Positions 1 to 8,591 of a DNA stretch of 32,173 nt are shown here, one piece after another. The stretch's first letter is position 1. Each line of letters begins with the position of its first letter. The notes under the pieces were generated by a model, which did no database searches, was not told the origin of the DNA, and saw only the letters and a program-made list of their open reading frames with translations. The stretch comes from Gammaproteobacteria bacterium (lineage in GTDB: Bacteria > Pseudomonadota > Gammaproteobacteria > GCA-001735895). The stretch spans positions 1 through 32,173 of the forward strand of contig JAOTYD010000037.1 in NCBI GenBank assembly GCA_029862005.1, read 5' to 3'. The position numbers were made by a program, and so were the translations under genes.

Positions 1-1314
1 CCAGAGATGGACCTGTTTCCGTGGGACCTGGCGCGTTTCGGTGCCTGGGCGACGAAACCCTTTACCCGGGCGCGCACACTGGATCAGTATGCGCATCGAT
101 TCAAGATTCATTTTCCCTACGAAGAGTGCGAGGCCGGCCGTCCGATCAAGACCCGTCCCGTGTACGAACGCCAGCAGGCGCTCGGTGCGGTGTTTGGCCT
201 CAGTTATGGTTACGAGCATCCGTTGTGGTATGCGCCCGCGGGCATGCAAGCGATCGAAACCTACGGCTTTGAGCGTCAAAACTGGTTCGACCCGGTTGCC
301 GAGGAATGTCGTGTCCTGCGTGAAGCAGTTGGTATCATCGACGTATCCAACTTTGCCAAGTACCGGGTTCGTGGTGCCGGCGCGGCTGATTATCTCGATC
401 ACCTGGTCACCAACCACCTGCCCACGGAAAACGGGCGCTCATGCCTGACGCCGATGATCGGGTTGCGCGGTGGTATCGCCGGTGACTTTACCATCACCAG
501 GCTGGATGATGAGGATTTTCTGATGATCGGTTCCGGTATCGCCGAACGCTATCACCAGCGCTTTTTTAACATGGTGGCCCGCGACGATAGCGTTTCTTTC
601 GAGAGCTTTACCGAGGCCTGGGGTGGATTCAATGTCGCCGGTCCCAACGCACGCAAACTGCTGCAACAATTGACCGATGCCGATTTGTCGAACGCCGGTT
701 TTCCGTTCATGTGCAATCGTAAAATCCGCGTGGCCGGTCTCGATGCCGTCGCGATCAGGGTCTCGTTTACCGGGGATCTCGGCTGGGAGATATACGTGCC
801 GCTCGAGCATCAGCTAGCGCTTTACGAGGCCTTGCTGGAAAAGGGCGACGCACTCGGTGCAAAACCGGTCGGTGGGCGTGCGCTACTGTCATTACGGGTC
901 GAGAAAGGCTACGGCAGCTGGAGCCGCGAATATTCGCCCGAATACTGGCCGCAGGAAGTCGGGCTGGAGCGCTTGATCAAGCTCGACAAACCCGAGTTCC
1001 TGGGGCGCGAGGCTTATCTCGCGATCAAGGACAAGCCGCCGCGCGAAAAACTCGTTGTCGCCAGGGTTGAAACTACCAATGCCGATGCCAATGGTGGCGA
1101 GCCGGTATTCCTGGTCGATGGTACCCCGGTAGGTCGGGTCAGCTCGGGCGCATTTGGACATAGCGTTGGTGCCTCGATTGCGCTATGTTTCATTAAGACC
1201 GATCACGCTGTCGCCGGCACCGAACTCGACATAGCGATTCTGGGGGTCCCGCATCGCGCTGTCATCCTCGAAAAACCGCCTTTCGATGCCAGTGGCGAAC
1301 GTTTGAGAGCATAA
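1..1314 (+). CDS. Dimethylglycine/sarcosine dehydrogenase-like protein, GcvT-fold C-terminal part (5' truncated by window)
   Basis: The reading frame is already open at base 1, so only the last ~437 residues are here; the ATG at 7 is probably internal. The visible part has the linker typical of dimethylglycine/sarcosine dehydrogenases (start of the fragment to about residue 75) and then a GcvT/aminomethyltransferase-like domain to the end, including an EECRVLREAVGIIDVS-type segment at residues 95-115 of the ATG-numbered fragment. The missing N-terminal part in this family is a DAO-type FAD domain of about 400 residues. Such enzymes oxidatively demethylate N-methylated glycines or related compounds and pass the methyl carbon to tetrahydrofolate. 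Its stop lies two bases before the dddP-like ATG, so the two are almost certainly co-transcribed. The exact substrate cannot be told from this fragment. Confidence 0.85.
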   Translation, partial: PEMDLFPWDLARFGAWATKPFTRARTLDQYAHRFKIHFPYEECEAGRPIKTRPVYERQQALGAVFGLSYGYEHPLWYAPAGMQAIETYGFERQNWFDPVAEECRVLREAVGIIDVSNFAKYRVRGAGAADYLDHLVTNHLPTENGRSCLTPMIGLRGGIAGDFTITRLDDEDFLMIGSGIAERYHQRFFNMVARDDSVSFESFTEAWGGFNVAGPNARKLLQQLTDADLSNAGFPFMCNRKIRVAGLDAVAIRVSFTGDLGWEIYVPLEHQLALYEALLEKGDALGAKPVGGRALLSLRVEKGYGSWSREYSPEYWPQEVGLERLIKLDKPEFLGREAYLAIKDKPPREKLVVARVETTNADANGGEPVFLVDGTPVGRVSSGAFGHSVGASIALCFIKTDHAVAGTELDIAILGVPHRAVILEKPPFDASGERLRA

Positions 1315-1316
1315 CC

Positions 1317-2648
1317 ATGGCCAGTAACCCTTACTCGATTCCAAATCCCAAGGTCAATCCCGCAAGCCGGCCCGCGATGCGCCCGGACAATACACCGGAC
1401 GACAACGATCGCATCGAAATCGGCCCTACGCCACTGGCCTACGCGGAATGGGAGGACGCGGGATTGCAATGCCCGGACCTGCCGGAAATGCGGCAGTATC
1501 GTCTCGATAGAATAGTCGCGGGTCTTATCGCCAGCGATCTCGACGCGGTGCTGCTATTCGATCCACTGTCGATTCGCTACGCGACCGATACCACGCACAT
1601 GCAATTGTGGAATGCGCATAATCCCTTCCGCGCCTGCATGGTCACCAGCGATGGTCACATGGTGTTATGGGAATACGGCGGGTACGCCTATCTGTCGGAA
1701 TACAATCCATTGGTGCGCGAGGTACGCTTTGGTGCATCGTTCTTTTATTTCGCCACCGGCCAGCGCACCGAGGAAAAAGCGGGACTGTTTGCCGGCCAGG
1801 TCGTGGACCTGCTGCAGGAACGTGTCGGTTCCGGTCGCCGGGTTGCGGTCGACAAGATCCAGATCGCCGGTCTGCGCGCGCTCGATGAAGCCGGCGTCAA
1901 GGTCATGGACGGTGAGGAGCTGATGGAGCACGCGCGCTCTATCAAGGGGCCGGATGAAATCCTGGCGATGCGCTGCGCGATTCATGCCTGCGAGGCTTCG
2001 ATCGCGGAAATGCGTGAACTGACCCAGCCCGGGATGACTGAAAACGATGTCTGGGCGGAACTGCACAAATCCAATATACGCCGCGGCGGCGAATGGATCG
2101 AAACGCGGATCTTATCGACCGGGCAGCGCACCAATCCGTGGTTCCAGGAATGTGGTCCGCGTATTATCGGCAACAATGAAATCCTGGCCTTCGATACCGA
2201 TTTGATCGGCTGTTACGGCATGTGTACCGATATTTCCCGCACCTGGTTTATTGGTGACGGGCAGCCCACGCAACGACAGAAGGATATTCACAAGCTTGCG
2301 CACGAGCACATCATGACCAATGCCGATATCGTCAAGCCGGGCATGAGCTTCCAGGAACTGACTGAGCAAGGCCATCACTTGCCGGATATTTATATCCCGC
2401 AACGTTACGGTTCAAAATTTCATGGTGTCGGACTGTGCGATGAATGGCCTGCCATCAAGTACCCGATCGACTGGGAGGAGCGCGGCTACAGCGGCGTCCT
2501 CGAACCCGGCATGATGCTCTGTGTCGAAGCTTATGTCGGTGAAGTGGGTGGACCGGACGGCATCAAGCTCGAGGATCAACTGCTGGTGACCGAAGACGGC
2601 TACGAAAACCTGGTGGTTTGTCCGTTTGATTCTTTGTTGATGGCTTGA
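1317..2648 (+). CDS. dddP: DMSP lyase DddP (M24 peptidase-fold metalloenzyme)
   Basis: Predicted to cleave dimethylsulfoniopropionate to dimethyl sulfide and acrylate in the cytoplasm. The 443-residue length and the N-terminal DNTPDDNDRIEIGPT stretch (24-38) match DddP as I remember it. Metal ligands fit D293, D305, H369, E404 and E419, which is a constant offset of -2 from the D295/D307/H371/E406/E421 set I recall for roseobacter DddP. Y364 and D375 fall at the same offset from the substrate-binding Tyr366 and catalytic Asp377. Ordinary M24 aminopeptidases such as PepP have different ligand spacing. The ATG at 1317 follows the upstream stop by two bases, so translation may be coupled; no strong ribosome-binding site is seen. 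Known roseobacter cases are alphaproteobacterial, so transfer is possible. No acrylate-detoxifying genes (acuI, acuN/K) are in the window. Confidence 0.88.
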   Translation: MASNPYSIPNPKVNPASRPAMRPDNTPDDNDRIEIGPTPLAYAEWEDAGLQCPDLPEMRQYRLDRIVAGLIASDLDAVLLFDPLSIRYATDTTHMQLWNAHNPFRACMVTSDGHMVLWEYGGYAYLSEYNPLVREVRFGASFFYFATGQRTEEKAGLFAGQVVDLLQERVGSGRRVAVDKIQIAGLRALDEAGVKVMDGEELMEHARSIKGPDEILAMRCAIHACEASIAEMRELTQPGMTENDVWAELHKSNIRRGGEWIETRILSTGQRTNPWFQECGPRIIGNNEILAFDTDLIGCYGMCTDISRTWFIGDGQPTQRQKDIHKLAHEHIMTNADIVKPGMSFQELTEQGHHLPDIYIPQRYGSKFHGVGLCDEWPAIKYPIDWEERGYSGVLEPGMMLCVEAYVGEVGGPDGIKLEDQLLVTEDGYENLVVCPFDSLLMA

Positions 2649-2699
2649 AATTGACGTTAAGTGTTCGTGGGTAACGAGTTTGCAAGGTAACAGGATTCG

Positions 2700-4235
2700 A
2701 TGAATATTTTATTTATCACCGCGGATCAATGGCGCGGCGAGTTTTTGTCGGCCCTCGGGCATCCGCATGTCAAAACCAGCAACCTGGACGCACTTGCCAG
2801 CGAGGGCGTGTTATTCAAGGATCATTATGCCCAGGCGACGCCCTGCGCACCCAGCCGCAGCTCGATGCACACCGGCATGTACATGCAGAGTAATCGATGT
2901 GTGGTTAACGGTGCACCATTGGACAGCCGCTTTACCAACTGGGCATACGAAGTGAAAACTGCCGGGTACGAGCCATCCTTGTTTGGTTATACCGATTCCG
3001 CGATCGATCCACGCGGACTCGACCCCGACGACCCGCGGCTCAAGCACTATAGCGAACCCCTGCCCGGTATCGGTCTGTACACCCCGATGCGTGACGAGGT
3101 ATCGGTCGAGTGGGTCGAGTATTTGCGCGACAAGAATTATCCCTTGCCGGAGCGACCGTGGAGCCTGTACTCAGAACTGCGCGAGGGCGTCGACTGGGCG
3201 GCAGGTGGTGATACGGTACTGCCGCTCGCGATAGACCGCGAAGATCATGAAACTCACTACATGGTCGATCGTTGTATCGACTGGATCAAATCACAGTCAA
3301 AACCCTGGATTACGCATTTATCGTTATTGCGACCGCATCCGCCGTTAGCCGCACCCGAACCCTACAACAGTCTGTACGATCCTGAGGAGATGCCTGAACC
3401 GTCTCGTCGCGAATCACCCGATGAAGAAGCCGCACAGCACCCGCTACTGGATTATTTCATCAACCACAGCCGCTTTCGCGCGCCCGATTCGCGGCGCCAG
3501 ACGCAGCAGGATATGGTCAATTACTTCGGCCTGATGCAGGAAGTTGACGACAACCTGGGTCGTCTTTTCGATGCGCTCAAGGCCGGGGATGAGTGGGAGT
3601 CGACGCTGATTATTTTCACCTCGGATCACGGCGAACAACTGGGCGACCACTGGTTGATGTCCAAGCTCGGCTATTTTGATCAGTCTTATCACATTCCGTT
3701 GATCATTCGCGATCCGCGCAGCGAAGCCGATGCTTGCCGGGGTCAGCAAATCCGGGGCTTCAGCGAAAATGTTGACGTGATGCCAACCATGCTCGACTGG
3801 CTCGGCATCGAAATCCCGAACCAGTGTGACGGTTTCTCGCTGCTGCCAGTATTGCGCAACGGCGAAATGCCTTCCGGATGGCGCGAGCAGGCTTTCTGGG
3901 AGTGTGATTTTCGCAACGTCCGGGACGATAGCCTGGAACGGCACCTTGGTCTAACGCTACATCAGTGTAACCTGTCGGTGATTCGCGACCATCAATATAA
4001 ATATGTCCACTTCGGTGCATTGCCGCCACTGTTTTTTGATCTGCAGCAGGATCCCGGCGAATTCGTCAACCAGGCGCAAAATCCGGAGTACCAGGCCCTG
4101 GTGCTTGAGTATGCGCAAAAAATGTTGTCACTGAAGATGAATCATGCCGAGCGTGGTTTGACTGAAATAATGCTGGGCGAGGGTGGAGCAGTTACACGCC
4201 GTGCGCCGTTGCGTAACCTGGCTTCAGGCGTTTAG
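2700..4235 (+). CDS. Phosphonate monoester hydrolase / sulfatase family protein
   Basis: Alkaline-phosphatase-superfamily hydrolase of 511 residues. It carries the CAPSR motif (C49-R53), the recognition site for conversion of Cys to formylglycine, the usual catalytic nucleophile. Metal-site residues are visible as D9 and D309-H310 (TSDHGEQLGDH), with H213 in RPHPP. The order and spacing of motifs, and the C-terminal YKYVHFGALPPLFFD stretch, resemble the Rhizobium/Burkholderia phosphonate monoesterases more than choline sulfatases. These enzymes are promiscuous towards phosphonate monoesters, phosphodiesters and sulfate esters, so the natural substrate is open. It starts 51 bases after dddP on the same strand and may share its transcript. 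Its 3' end overlaps the convergent response-regulator gene by 12 bases. A formylglycine-generating enzyme is not in the window. Confidence 0.85.
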   Translation: MNILFITADQWRGEFLSALGHPHVKTSNLDALASEGVLFKDHYAQATPCAPSRSSMHTGMYMQSNRCVVNGAPLDSRFTNWAYEVKTAGYEPSLFGYTDSAIDPRGLDPDDPRLKHYSEPLPGIGLYTPMRDEVSVEWVEYLRDKNYPLPERPWSLYSELREGVDWAAGGDTVLPLAIDREDHETHYMVDRCIDWIKSQSKPWITHLSLLRPHPPLAAPEPYNSLYDPEEMPEPSRRESPDEEAAQHPLLDYFINHSRFRAPDSRRQTQQDMVNYFGLMQEVDDNLGRLFDALKAGDEWESTLIIFTSDHGEQLGDHWLMSKLGYFDQSYHIPLIIRDPRSEADACRGQQIRGFSENVDVMPTMLDWLGIEIPNQCDGFSLLPVLRNGEMPSGWREQAFWECDFRNVRDDSLERHLGLTLHQCNLSVIRDHQYKYVHFGALPPLFFDLQQDPGEFVNQAQNPEYQALVLEYAQKMLSLKMNHAERGLTEIMLGEGGAVTRRAPLRNLASGV

Positions 4236-5132
4236 ACCTTTCCTGATGGTGGCGAGCACTTCGTTGCCGTTACCGATGTATTCGAGGTCGTCGAAGCTCG
4301 ACAAACGCGCCACAGCGATACCACGGCCATGCGGGTCAAAGGCGCGATCAGGATCGAAATCGAGGTAAGGCGTCCAGTCAAATCCCTGCCCCTGGTCACG
4401 TATCCTGATCTGCACCGTATCGTTGGCGACATTAAACTCGAGTTCGATATAGGTGCCGGCGTTTTCGCTCGCGCCAAGGCGGCGCTCGACTTCAAGTTGC
4501 CAGTTTCCGTTGCGCATCAGCCTGCTTTTTTCGGGATAACCGATTTTCAGATTGCCGTGTTCAAGTGCGTTTACAAGCAGTTCGGAAATTCCGGTAACCG
4601 CACGTTGCGGTTCGGGGCACAGGTGAGCTACCTGCAAGGCAACCAGGTTGCATTGTTGCAGGTTGTGGATGCGGAAACGCCCAAAGGTCATGAGCTTGAA
4701 GATCTGGCGTCCCGCCCTCAACGATTCCAGCAATGATTTCTCATGCAGCCGGTCGTTTACTGCCCCCCGGATCACCGATTTGAGGATTTCGCCATCATAG
4801 GGTTTGGTCAGGTAATAGTAGGCACCGGCCCTTAATCCCGCGACGATTTCCTGGTTCTCGGCTTTCGCGGTTTGCATAACCACCGGCACATGCTCCAGTT
4901 CATTGGTGCGTTTTATATTCGCCAGTAACTGCATGCCATCCATGCCGGGCATCCTGCTATCCAGCACGATGGTATCGTAGCGTTCCGGGTCTGCTTGCAG
5001 TATCGACCAGGCTTCACGGCCATCGGCTGCCCTGACCAGTTCGTAGTTCTCTTCTTCGAGATGTTCGCAGATAATGTCGAGATTGATGGGCTCATCATCG
5101 ACAATCAGTACGGTGGCTTCTGTGCTATTCAA
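4224..5132 (-). CDS. Response regulator with REC receiver and HATPase_c (RsbW/anti-sigma-like) output domain
   Basis: The N-terminal receiver (about 1-125) has the acidic pair D12/D13, phospho-acceptor D58 (VLDSRMPGMDG), T88 and K110 (YLTKPYDG). The C-terminal half (about 150-302) is a GHKL ATPase domain: ELLVNALEHG (184-193) as the N box, DQGQGF (246-251) as the G1 box and HGRGIAV (268-274) as the G2 box. There is no dimerisation/phospho-His domain, so this is not a classical histidine kinase; the layout resembles serine-kinase/anti-sigma outputs of partner-switching systems. The frame starts with TTG at 5132; a GGAG about 9 bases upstream on the minus strand supports it, and no ATG lies before the receiver core. 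It is tail-to-tail with the phosphonatase gene. No partner anti-anti-sigma (STAS) gene is in view. Confidence 0.87.
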   Translation of the reverse strand: MNSTEATVLIVDDEPINLDIICEHLEEENYELVRAADGREAWSILQADPERYDTIVLDSRMPGMDGMQLLANIKRTNELEHVPVVMQTAKAENQEIVAGLRAGAYYYLTKPYDGEILKSVIRGAVNDRLHEKSLLESLRAGRQIFKLMTFGRFRIHNLQQCNLVALQVAHLCPEPQRAVTGISELLVNALEHGNLKIGYPEKSRLMRNGNWQLEVERRLGASENAGTYIELEFNVANDTVQIRIRDQGQGFDWTPYLDFDPDRAFDPHGRGIAVARLSSFDDLEYIGNGNEVLATIRKGLNA

Positions 5133-5239
5133 TCCCGGTTACTCCGACGTTCAATGTGAAAGTGTCAGGCTCCAGGCGGTCTTTGACTAACATCAGCAAG
5201 GCAAAAGTCAAAAATAAAACGTAATGAATCCTTGCACCT

Positions 5240-5283
5240 ATTTAACCATAGCTGCGGGTAAATGTAGCCAAGACGGGTTAAAT
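5240..5283. repeat. Short inverted repeat between divergent genes
   Basis: An 8-base perfect inverted repeat (ATTTAACC at 5240-5247, GGTTAAAT at 5276-5283) separated by 28 bases lies between the response-regulator gene and the FAD oxidoreductase gene. A second one (TTTGACT at 5182-5188 with AGTCAAA at 5206-5212) is nearer the regulator start. Either may be an operator or a transcript hairpin. Function is not known. Confidence 0.3.
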
Positions 5284-5365
5284 AACTAAGAATAATCGAC
5301 ACTGGTATGAAATGATTTGATGGCAGTCTGACCCTGATAAGAATTCTGAAAAACCGTTTGGATTG

Positions 5366-6664
5366 ATGATAGATAACTCATTTTGCAGCGATGATTTCAA
5401 GGCGCAATGCTACTGGTGGGATCAAACGCCCAGGCCAGCGATAGAAACAGAGGATTTGCCCGACAAAACCGATGTGCTGGTAATCGGCTCGGGCTATACC
5501 GGGTTGCATTGCGCGCTGCAAACCGCGGCGGCTGGACGACAGACCACGGTGATTGATGCAGATGCGGCAGGCTGGGGCTGCAGCACGCGTAACGGCGGCC
5601 AGATCAGCGGTGAAATAAAACCCGATTATGAAGAGTTGCGCGATCGGTATGGTGATGACCGCGCCCATGCGCTGATAAAAGAAGCCCGCGGCGCACTCGA
5701 ATGGCTTGGCGATTTTATATCACAGCAGGATATCGACTGTGACTACCTGCGTTGCGGACGCTTCCTCGCTGCCCATAGCCCGCGCCAGTTTAAAAAACTG
5801 GTGGACCGTGCTCGAAACCAGCCTCGTGGTCTCGAGCAGAATCTGCAGATCGTTTCGGCACGGGATCAGGTCAGCGAAATCGATAGTCCCTGTTACCATG
5901 GCGGCCTGGTCATAGAACGGCACTGTTCGCTGGATCCGGCCAAATACCATGCGGGCCTGATGCGCAAAGTCCTGCATAACGGGGCGCAGGTAGTCGACTA
6001 CTGCCAGGCGACAGCCATTGAGCACGTTGCCGAGGGATTCAGGGTCAGTACCAGCCGCGGAACGATTCAGACCCGGGAACTGGTGATTGCAACCAACGGC
6101 TACACCGGCACGGTTACGCCATGGCAACGTCGACGGATTATTCCGATTGGCAGCTACATGCTCGCAACTGAGCCGATGGATCCGGCGCGCCTGGATCGGT
6201 TGATGCCGCGGCAGCGGGTGTTTAGCGATACCCGCAAGATCGTGGTTTATTTTCGGCAGTCCCCGGATGGTCGCAGCTTGCTGTTTGGCGGCAGGGTTTC
6301 GGTATTCGAGTCCGATCCGGTCAAGAGTCTACCCGCGCTGCGACAGGAAATGCTGCGCATCTTTCCACAGCTCGAGGATGCCAGGATCAGCCATACCTGG
6401 ATGGGTTTCGTCGGTTACACCTTCGACACCCTGCCGCATCTCGGGATCGAGGATGGAATTCACTACGCGATGGGCTATTGCGGATCGGGAATCTGCCTGG
6501 CGAGTTACCTGGGTAACCGGCTCGGTTTGCAATTACTCGGAAACGAGGAGGGTCATAGCGCGTTCAACCACCCGGGATTCCAGACGCGACCGCTGTATAG
6601 CGGCAAACCCTGGTTCCTGTCGGCTTCGGTGCGCTACTACCAGGTGAAGGACCGGATTGGCTGA
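5366..6664 (+). CDS. FAD-dependent oxidoreductase, DAO family (gamma-glutamylputrescine oxidase PuuB/OrdL-like)
   Basis: Flavoprotein of 432 residues. The dinucleotide-binding motif VLVIGSGYTGLHCA is at about 38-50 and GWGCSTRNGGQISG at about 69-82, a pattern typical of PuuB/OrdL-type amine oxidases. A C-terminal WMGFVGYTFDTLPHLG segment closes the DAO fold. Such enzymes oxidise a secondary or gamma-glutamylated amine with FAD and O2, giving an aldehyde or imine and H2O2. TTG at 5363 and ATG at 5366 are adjacent in frame; I take the ATG. It faces the phytanoyl-dioxygenase gene with a 27-base gap. A PuuA-like glutamine-synthetase-family ligase lies far away at 30.3-31.7 kb, so a joint glutamylated-amine pathway is possible but not shown. 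Confidence 0.87.
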   Translation: MIDNSFCSDDFKAQCYWWDQTPRPAIETEDLPDKTDVLVIGSGYTGLHCALQTAAAGRQTTVIDADAAGWGCSTRNGGQISGEIKPDYEELRDRYGDDRAHALIKEARGALEWLGDFISQQDIDCDYLRCGRFLAAHSPRQFKKLVDRARNQPRGLEQNLQIVSARDQVSEIDSPCYHGGLVIERHCSLDPAKYHAGLMRKVLHNGAQVVDYCQATAIEHVAEGFRVSTSRGTIQTRELVIATNGYTGTVTPWQRRRIIPIGSYMLATEPMDPARLDRLMPRQRVFSDTRKIVVYFRQSPDGRSLLFGGRVSVFESDPVKSLPALRQEMLRIFPQLEDARISHTWMGFVGYTFDTLPHLGIEDGIHYAMGYCGSGICLASYLGNRLGLQLLGNEEGHSAFNHPGFQTRPLYSGKPWFLSASVRYYQVKDRIG

Positions 6665-6691
6665 AAGGGCTGGAAGCGGACATCGCCGCGG

Positions 6692-7510
6692 CTAGCTTTT
6701 TACGACCTTCGGAAAAACCTGGGGAAATTCCTCGCAGTCCAGTGGTTCGCCCGGCTTCAGGCGTTGCTCGAGCCCGGGAAACGGCGGCGAAATTTCGCCG
6801 CTGCGGATGGCATACACCGTGTCGTCACCCAGCCAGCGTGCGGCGAAACCACGGCGGCGATGGGTGGCCGAGAGATTTGATGGTGCCCCATGTATTGTCA
6901 GGAAGTGAAATGCAATTGCATCACCGGGCTCGAGGTTCCAGCTGCGGATGTCATATTCAGTGCGATTAGCATCGATATCGGGAATCGACTCCAGTTTGTC
7001 GTCGTCGTGGTCGTAATCGACACCACTGAATTTACGCGGCAGGAACCAGCGTCCCCAGTCGTGGGAACCGGCAACAAATTCGGGGCAGGTTTCGATGCTG
7101 ACCGGATCCAGCGGAATCCACATGCTGCAGACCTGGCGACCGTCGACACAGTAATAGGGTTGATCGTGGTGCCAGGGTGTAACCTTGTCGGTTCCCGGCT
7201 CCTTGACCAGCACGTGCTCATGAAAAATACGCACGCTTTTCGACATCATCAAATCAGCGGCAATCCCTGGTGCCGGCGAATCAAACATGAAATCTCGATA
7301 CTCGGGGATTCGATCCCAGTTGCAGTAGTCGCCGAAAAATCGTCCCGCCTGTCCCGGCTCCAGGTATTCCCTGCCAAAGGGCCCCGGGTCGCGCATGTTG
7401 GCCTCGACCCCGGCGCGCAGCGTTTCGATCCAGTCGCTGAAAACACCGCGTAACAATAACACGCCGTCGCGCTTGAAGGCGTCAACCTGGCCTTGAGTCA
7501 GTTGCGACAT
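6692..7510 (-). CDS. Phytanoyl-CoA dioxygenase (PhyH) family protein
   Basis: Non-heme Fe(II)/2-oxoglutarate oxygenase of 272 residues. The iron facial triad is visible as H114-x-D116 in WHHDQPYY and the distal H207 in TIHGAPSN, with arginines at 218-220 suited to bind 2-oxoglutarate. It hydroxylates an unactivated C-H of an unknown small molecule; family members act on fatty acyl-CoAs, ectoine, halogenated and other metabolites. It lies 15 bases downstream of the DUF1330 gene on the minus strand and is very probably co-transcribed with it. No good ribosome-binding site is seen at its ATG, which fits translational coupling. Confidence 0.88.
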   Translation of the reverse strand: MSQLTQGQVDAFKRDGVLLLRGVFSDWIETLRAGVEANMRDPGPFGREYLEPGQAGRFFGDYCNWDRIPEYRDFMFDSPAPGIAADLMMSKSVRIFHEHVLVKEPGTDKVTPWHHDQPYYCVDGRQVCSMWIPLDPVSIETCPEFVAGSHDWGRWFLPRKFSGVDYDHDDDKLESIPDIDANRTEYDIRSWNLEPGDAIAFHFLTIHGAPSNLSATHRRRGFAARWLGDDTVYAIRSGEISPPFPGLEQRLKPGEPLDCEEFPQVFPKVVKS

Positions 7511-7525
7511 GGCGCCGGTGAGGAT

Positions 7526-7810
7526 CTAGTTACCTTCAACAATACAAAGATCGCGTTCGGCCGCGTCGCGAGCAAATGACAGGGCTTCGCGGTAGGCTTC
7601 CGAATGGTAGCATCGCTCGGCGTCCTCGACGCTCGGAAATCGCACCACGACATTACGCGCGCGTTCTTTGCCTTCGAGCCAGATGGTACGCGTCGCACGT
7701 GCGAGAAATTCACCACCGTGCGCTTCGATCGCTGCGGTGGCGCGTTTGGCGTACTCACCGTAAGCATCGGGATCGGTGACGTGGACATGGGCAATCCAGT
7801 AGGCGGCCAT
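7526..7810 (-). CDS. DUF1330 domain-containing protein
   Basis: A 94-residue protein consisting of one DUF1330 domain, a dimeric alpha-beta-barrel (ferredoxin-like) fold. Typical features are AYWIAHVHVTDPDAYGEYA near the N-terminus, HGGEFLAR at about 35-42 and VVVRFPSVEDAERCYHSEAY at about 54-73. The biochemical role of the family is not established. A good ribosome-binding site (GAGAGG) precedes the ATG. It is the promoter-proximal gene of a two-gene minus-strand unit with the PhyH-family oxygenase, which hints at a shared metabolite. Confidence 0.88.
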   Translation of the reverse strand: MAAYWIAHVHVTDPDAYGEYAKRATAAIEAHGGEFLARATRTIWLEGKERARNVVVRFPSVEDAERCYHSEAYREALSFARDAAERDLCIVEGN

Positions 7811-7862
7811 GGTATTCCTCTCGAATAATCAGCTGTGAAAGGATTGTTATACTAGAGCGGTT

Positions 7863-8537
7863 GTGGTTGGAAGGAAACCGGTTTTTAAACACAGGAAACC
7901 GCTGAAAAAAGACAAAACTAAAATTGTGAATCAGTCAAAAATAAAACGACACCTGGATGCACTGGCTAAAATCGATCCGGATTTGCGTCGTGGTCTGAAA
8001 CTGGTACGCTACCCCGCGCCCCGAATCAGGGAACAGGGTTTCGAAACCCTGCTGTCGACGATCGTTGCGCAACAGATTTCGACCGAGGCGGCGGCCGCGA
8101 TCATGCGCCGGGTGCAAGCGCTGCTGCCGAGCATGGAGGCAGAAGCGGTGCTCTGCTTACCCGCGGGCGCCCTGCGCGCCGCCGGTTTATCGGCACGCAA
8201 GGTCGAGTATGTCGAGGACCTGGCACGGGCGATCGCCGAAAATCAATTCGAGGTGTCAAAACTTCCTGACCTGGAAGACCAGGCGGCAATCAACGCGATT
8301 ACGTCGCTCAGGGGATTCGGTGTCTGGAGTGCCGAAATCTACCTGATGTTTTCGCTGCAGCGCGCTGATATCTTCCCGGCTGGCGACCTGGCGCTGCGCA
8401 TCGCGCTGCAGAAGTTAAAAGGCATCGAGCAACCACTCAGCGACAAACAGGCACGCGAGGTGGTCGCACCCTGGGCGCCTTACCGCAGTGCCGCGAGCCT
8501 GTTCCTGTGGCATTACTACCGCGGCGCGCCGACCTGA
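7863..8537 (+). CDS. DNA-3-methyladenine glycosylase II family (AlkA-type HhH-GPD)
   Basis: Base-excision repair glycosylase that removes alkylated purines. The HhH-GPD core runs from about residue 57 (FETLLSTIVAQQISTEAA) through the helix-hairpin-helix LRGFGVWSAEIYLMFSL (149-165) to the catalytic aspartate D175 in FPAGDLALR. It lacks the N-terminal TBP-like domain of E. coli AlkA, so it is the short form of about 200 residues. The annotated start is GTG at 7863; an in-frame GTG at 7926 would remove a very basic 21-residue leader and is an equally possible start, since neither has a clear ribosome-binding site. It is divergent from the DUF1330 gene across a 52-base gap. Confidence 0.85.
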   Translation: MVGRKPVFKHRKPLKKDKTKIVNQSKIKRHLDALAKIDPDLRRGLKLVRYPAPRIREQGFETLLSTIVAQQISTEAAAAIMRRVQALLPSMEAEAVLCLPAGALRAAGLSARKVEYVEDLARAIAENQFEVSKLPDLEDQAAINAITSLRGFGVWSAEIYLMFSLQRADIFPAGDLALRIALQKLKGIEQPLSDKQAREVVAPWAPYRSAASLFLWHYYRGAPT

Positions 8538-8591
8538 CCAGGTATACACCAGGCTTGCCGAATACCTGAACACTATTTATATTGAGCCGTG

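Noticed and set aside
1-1314. Reading the first gene as the DMSP demethylase DmdA
   Set aside because: It shares the GcvT fold, but the frame is open upstream and the N-terminal linker belongs to the DMGDH/sarcosine dehydrogenase architecture.
1317-2648. Annotation as Xaa-Pro aminopeptidase or creatinase
   Set aside because: The M24 fold is right, but ligand spacing (12, 35 and 15 residues for D-D, H-E and E-E) and the N-terminal segment fit DddP rather than peptidases.
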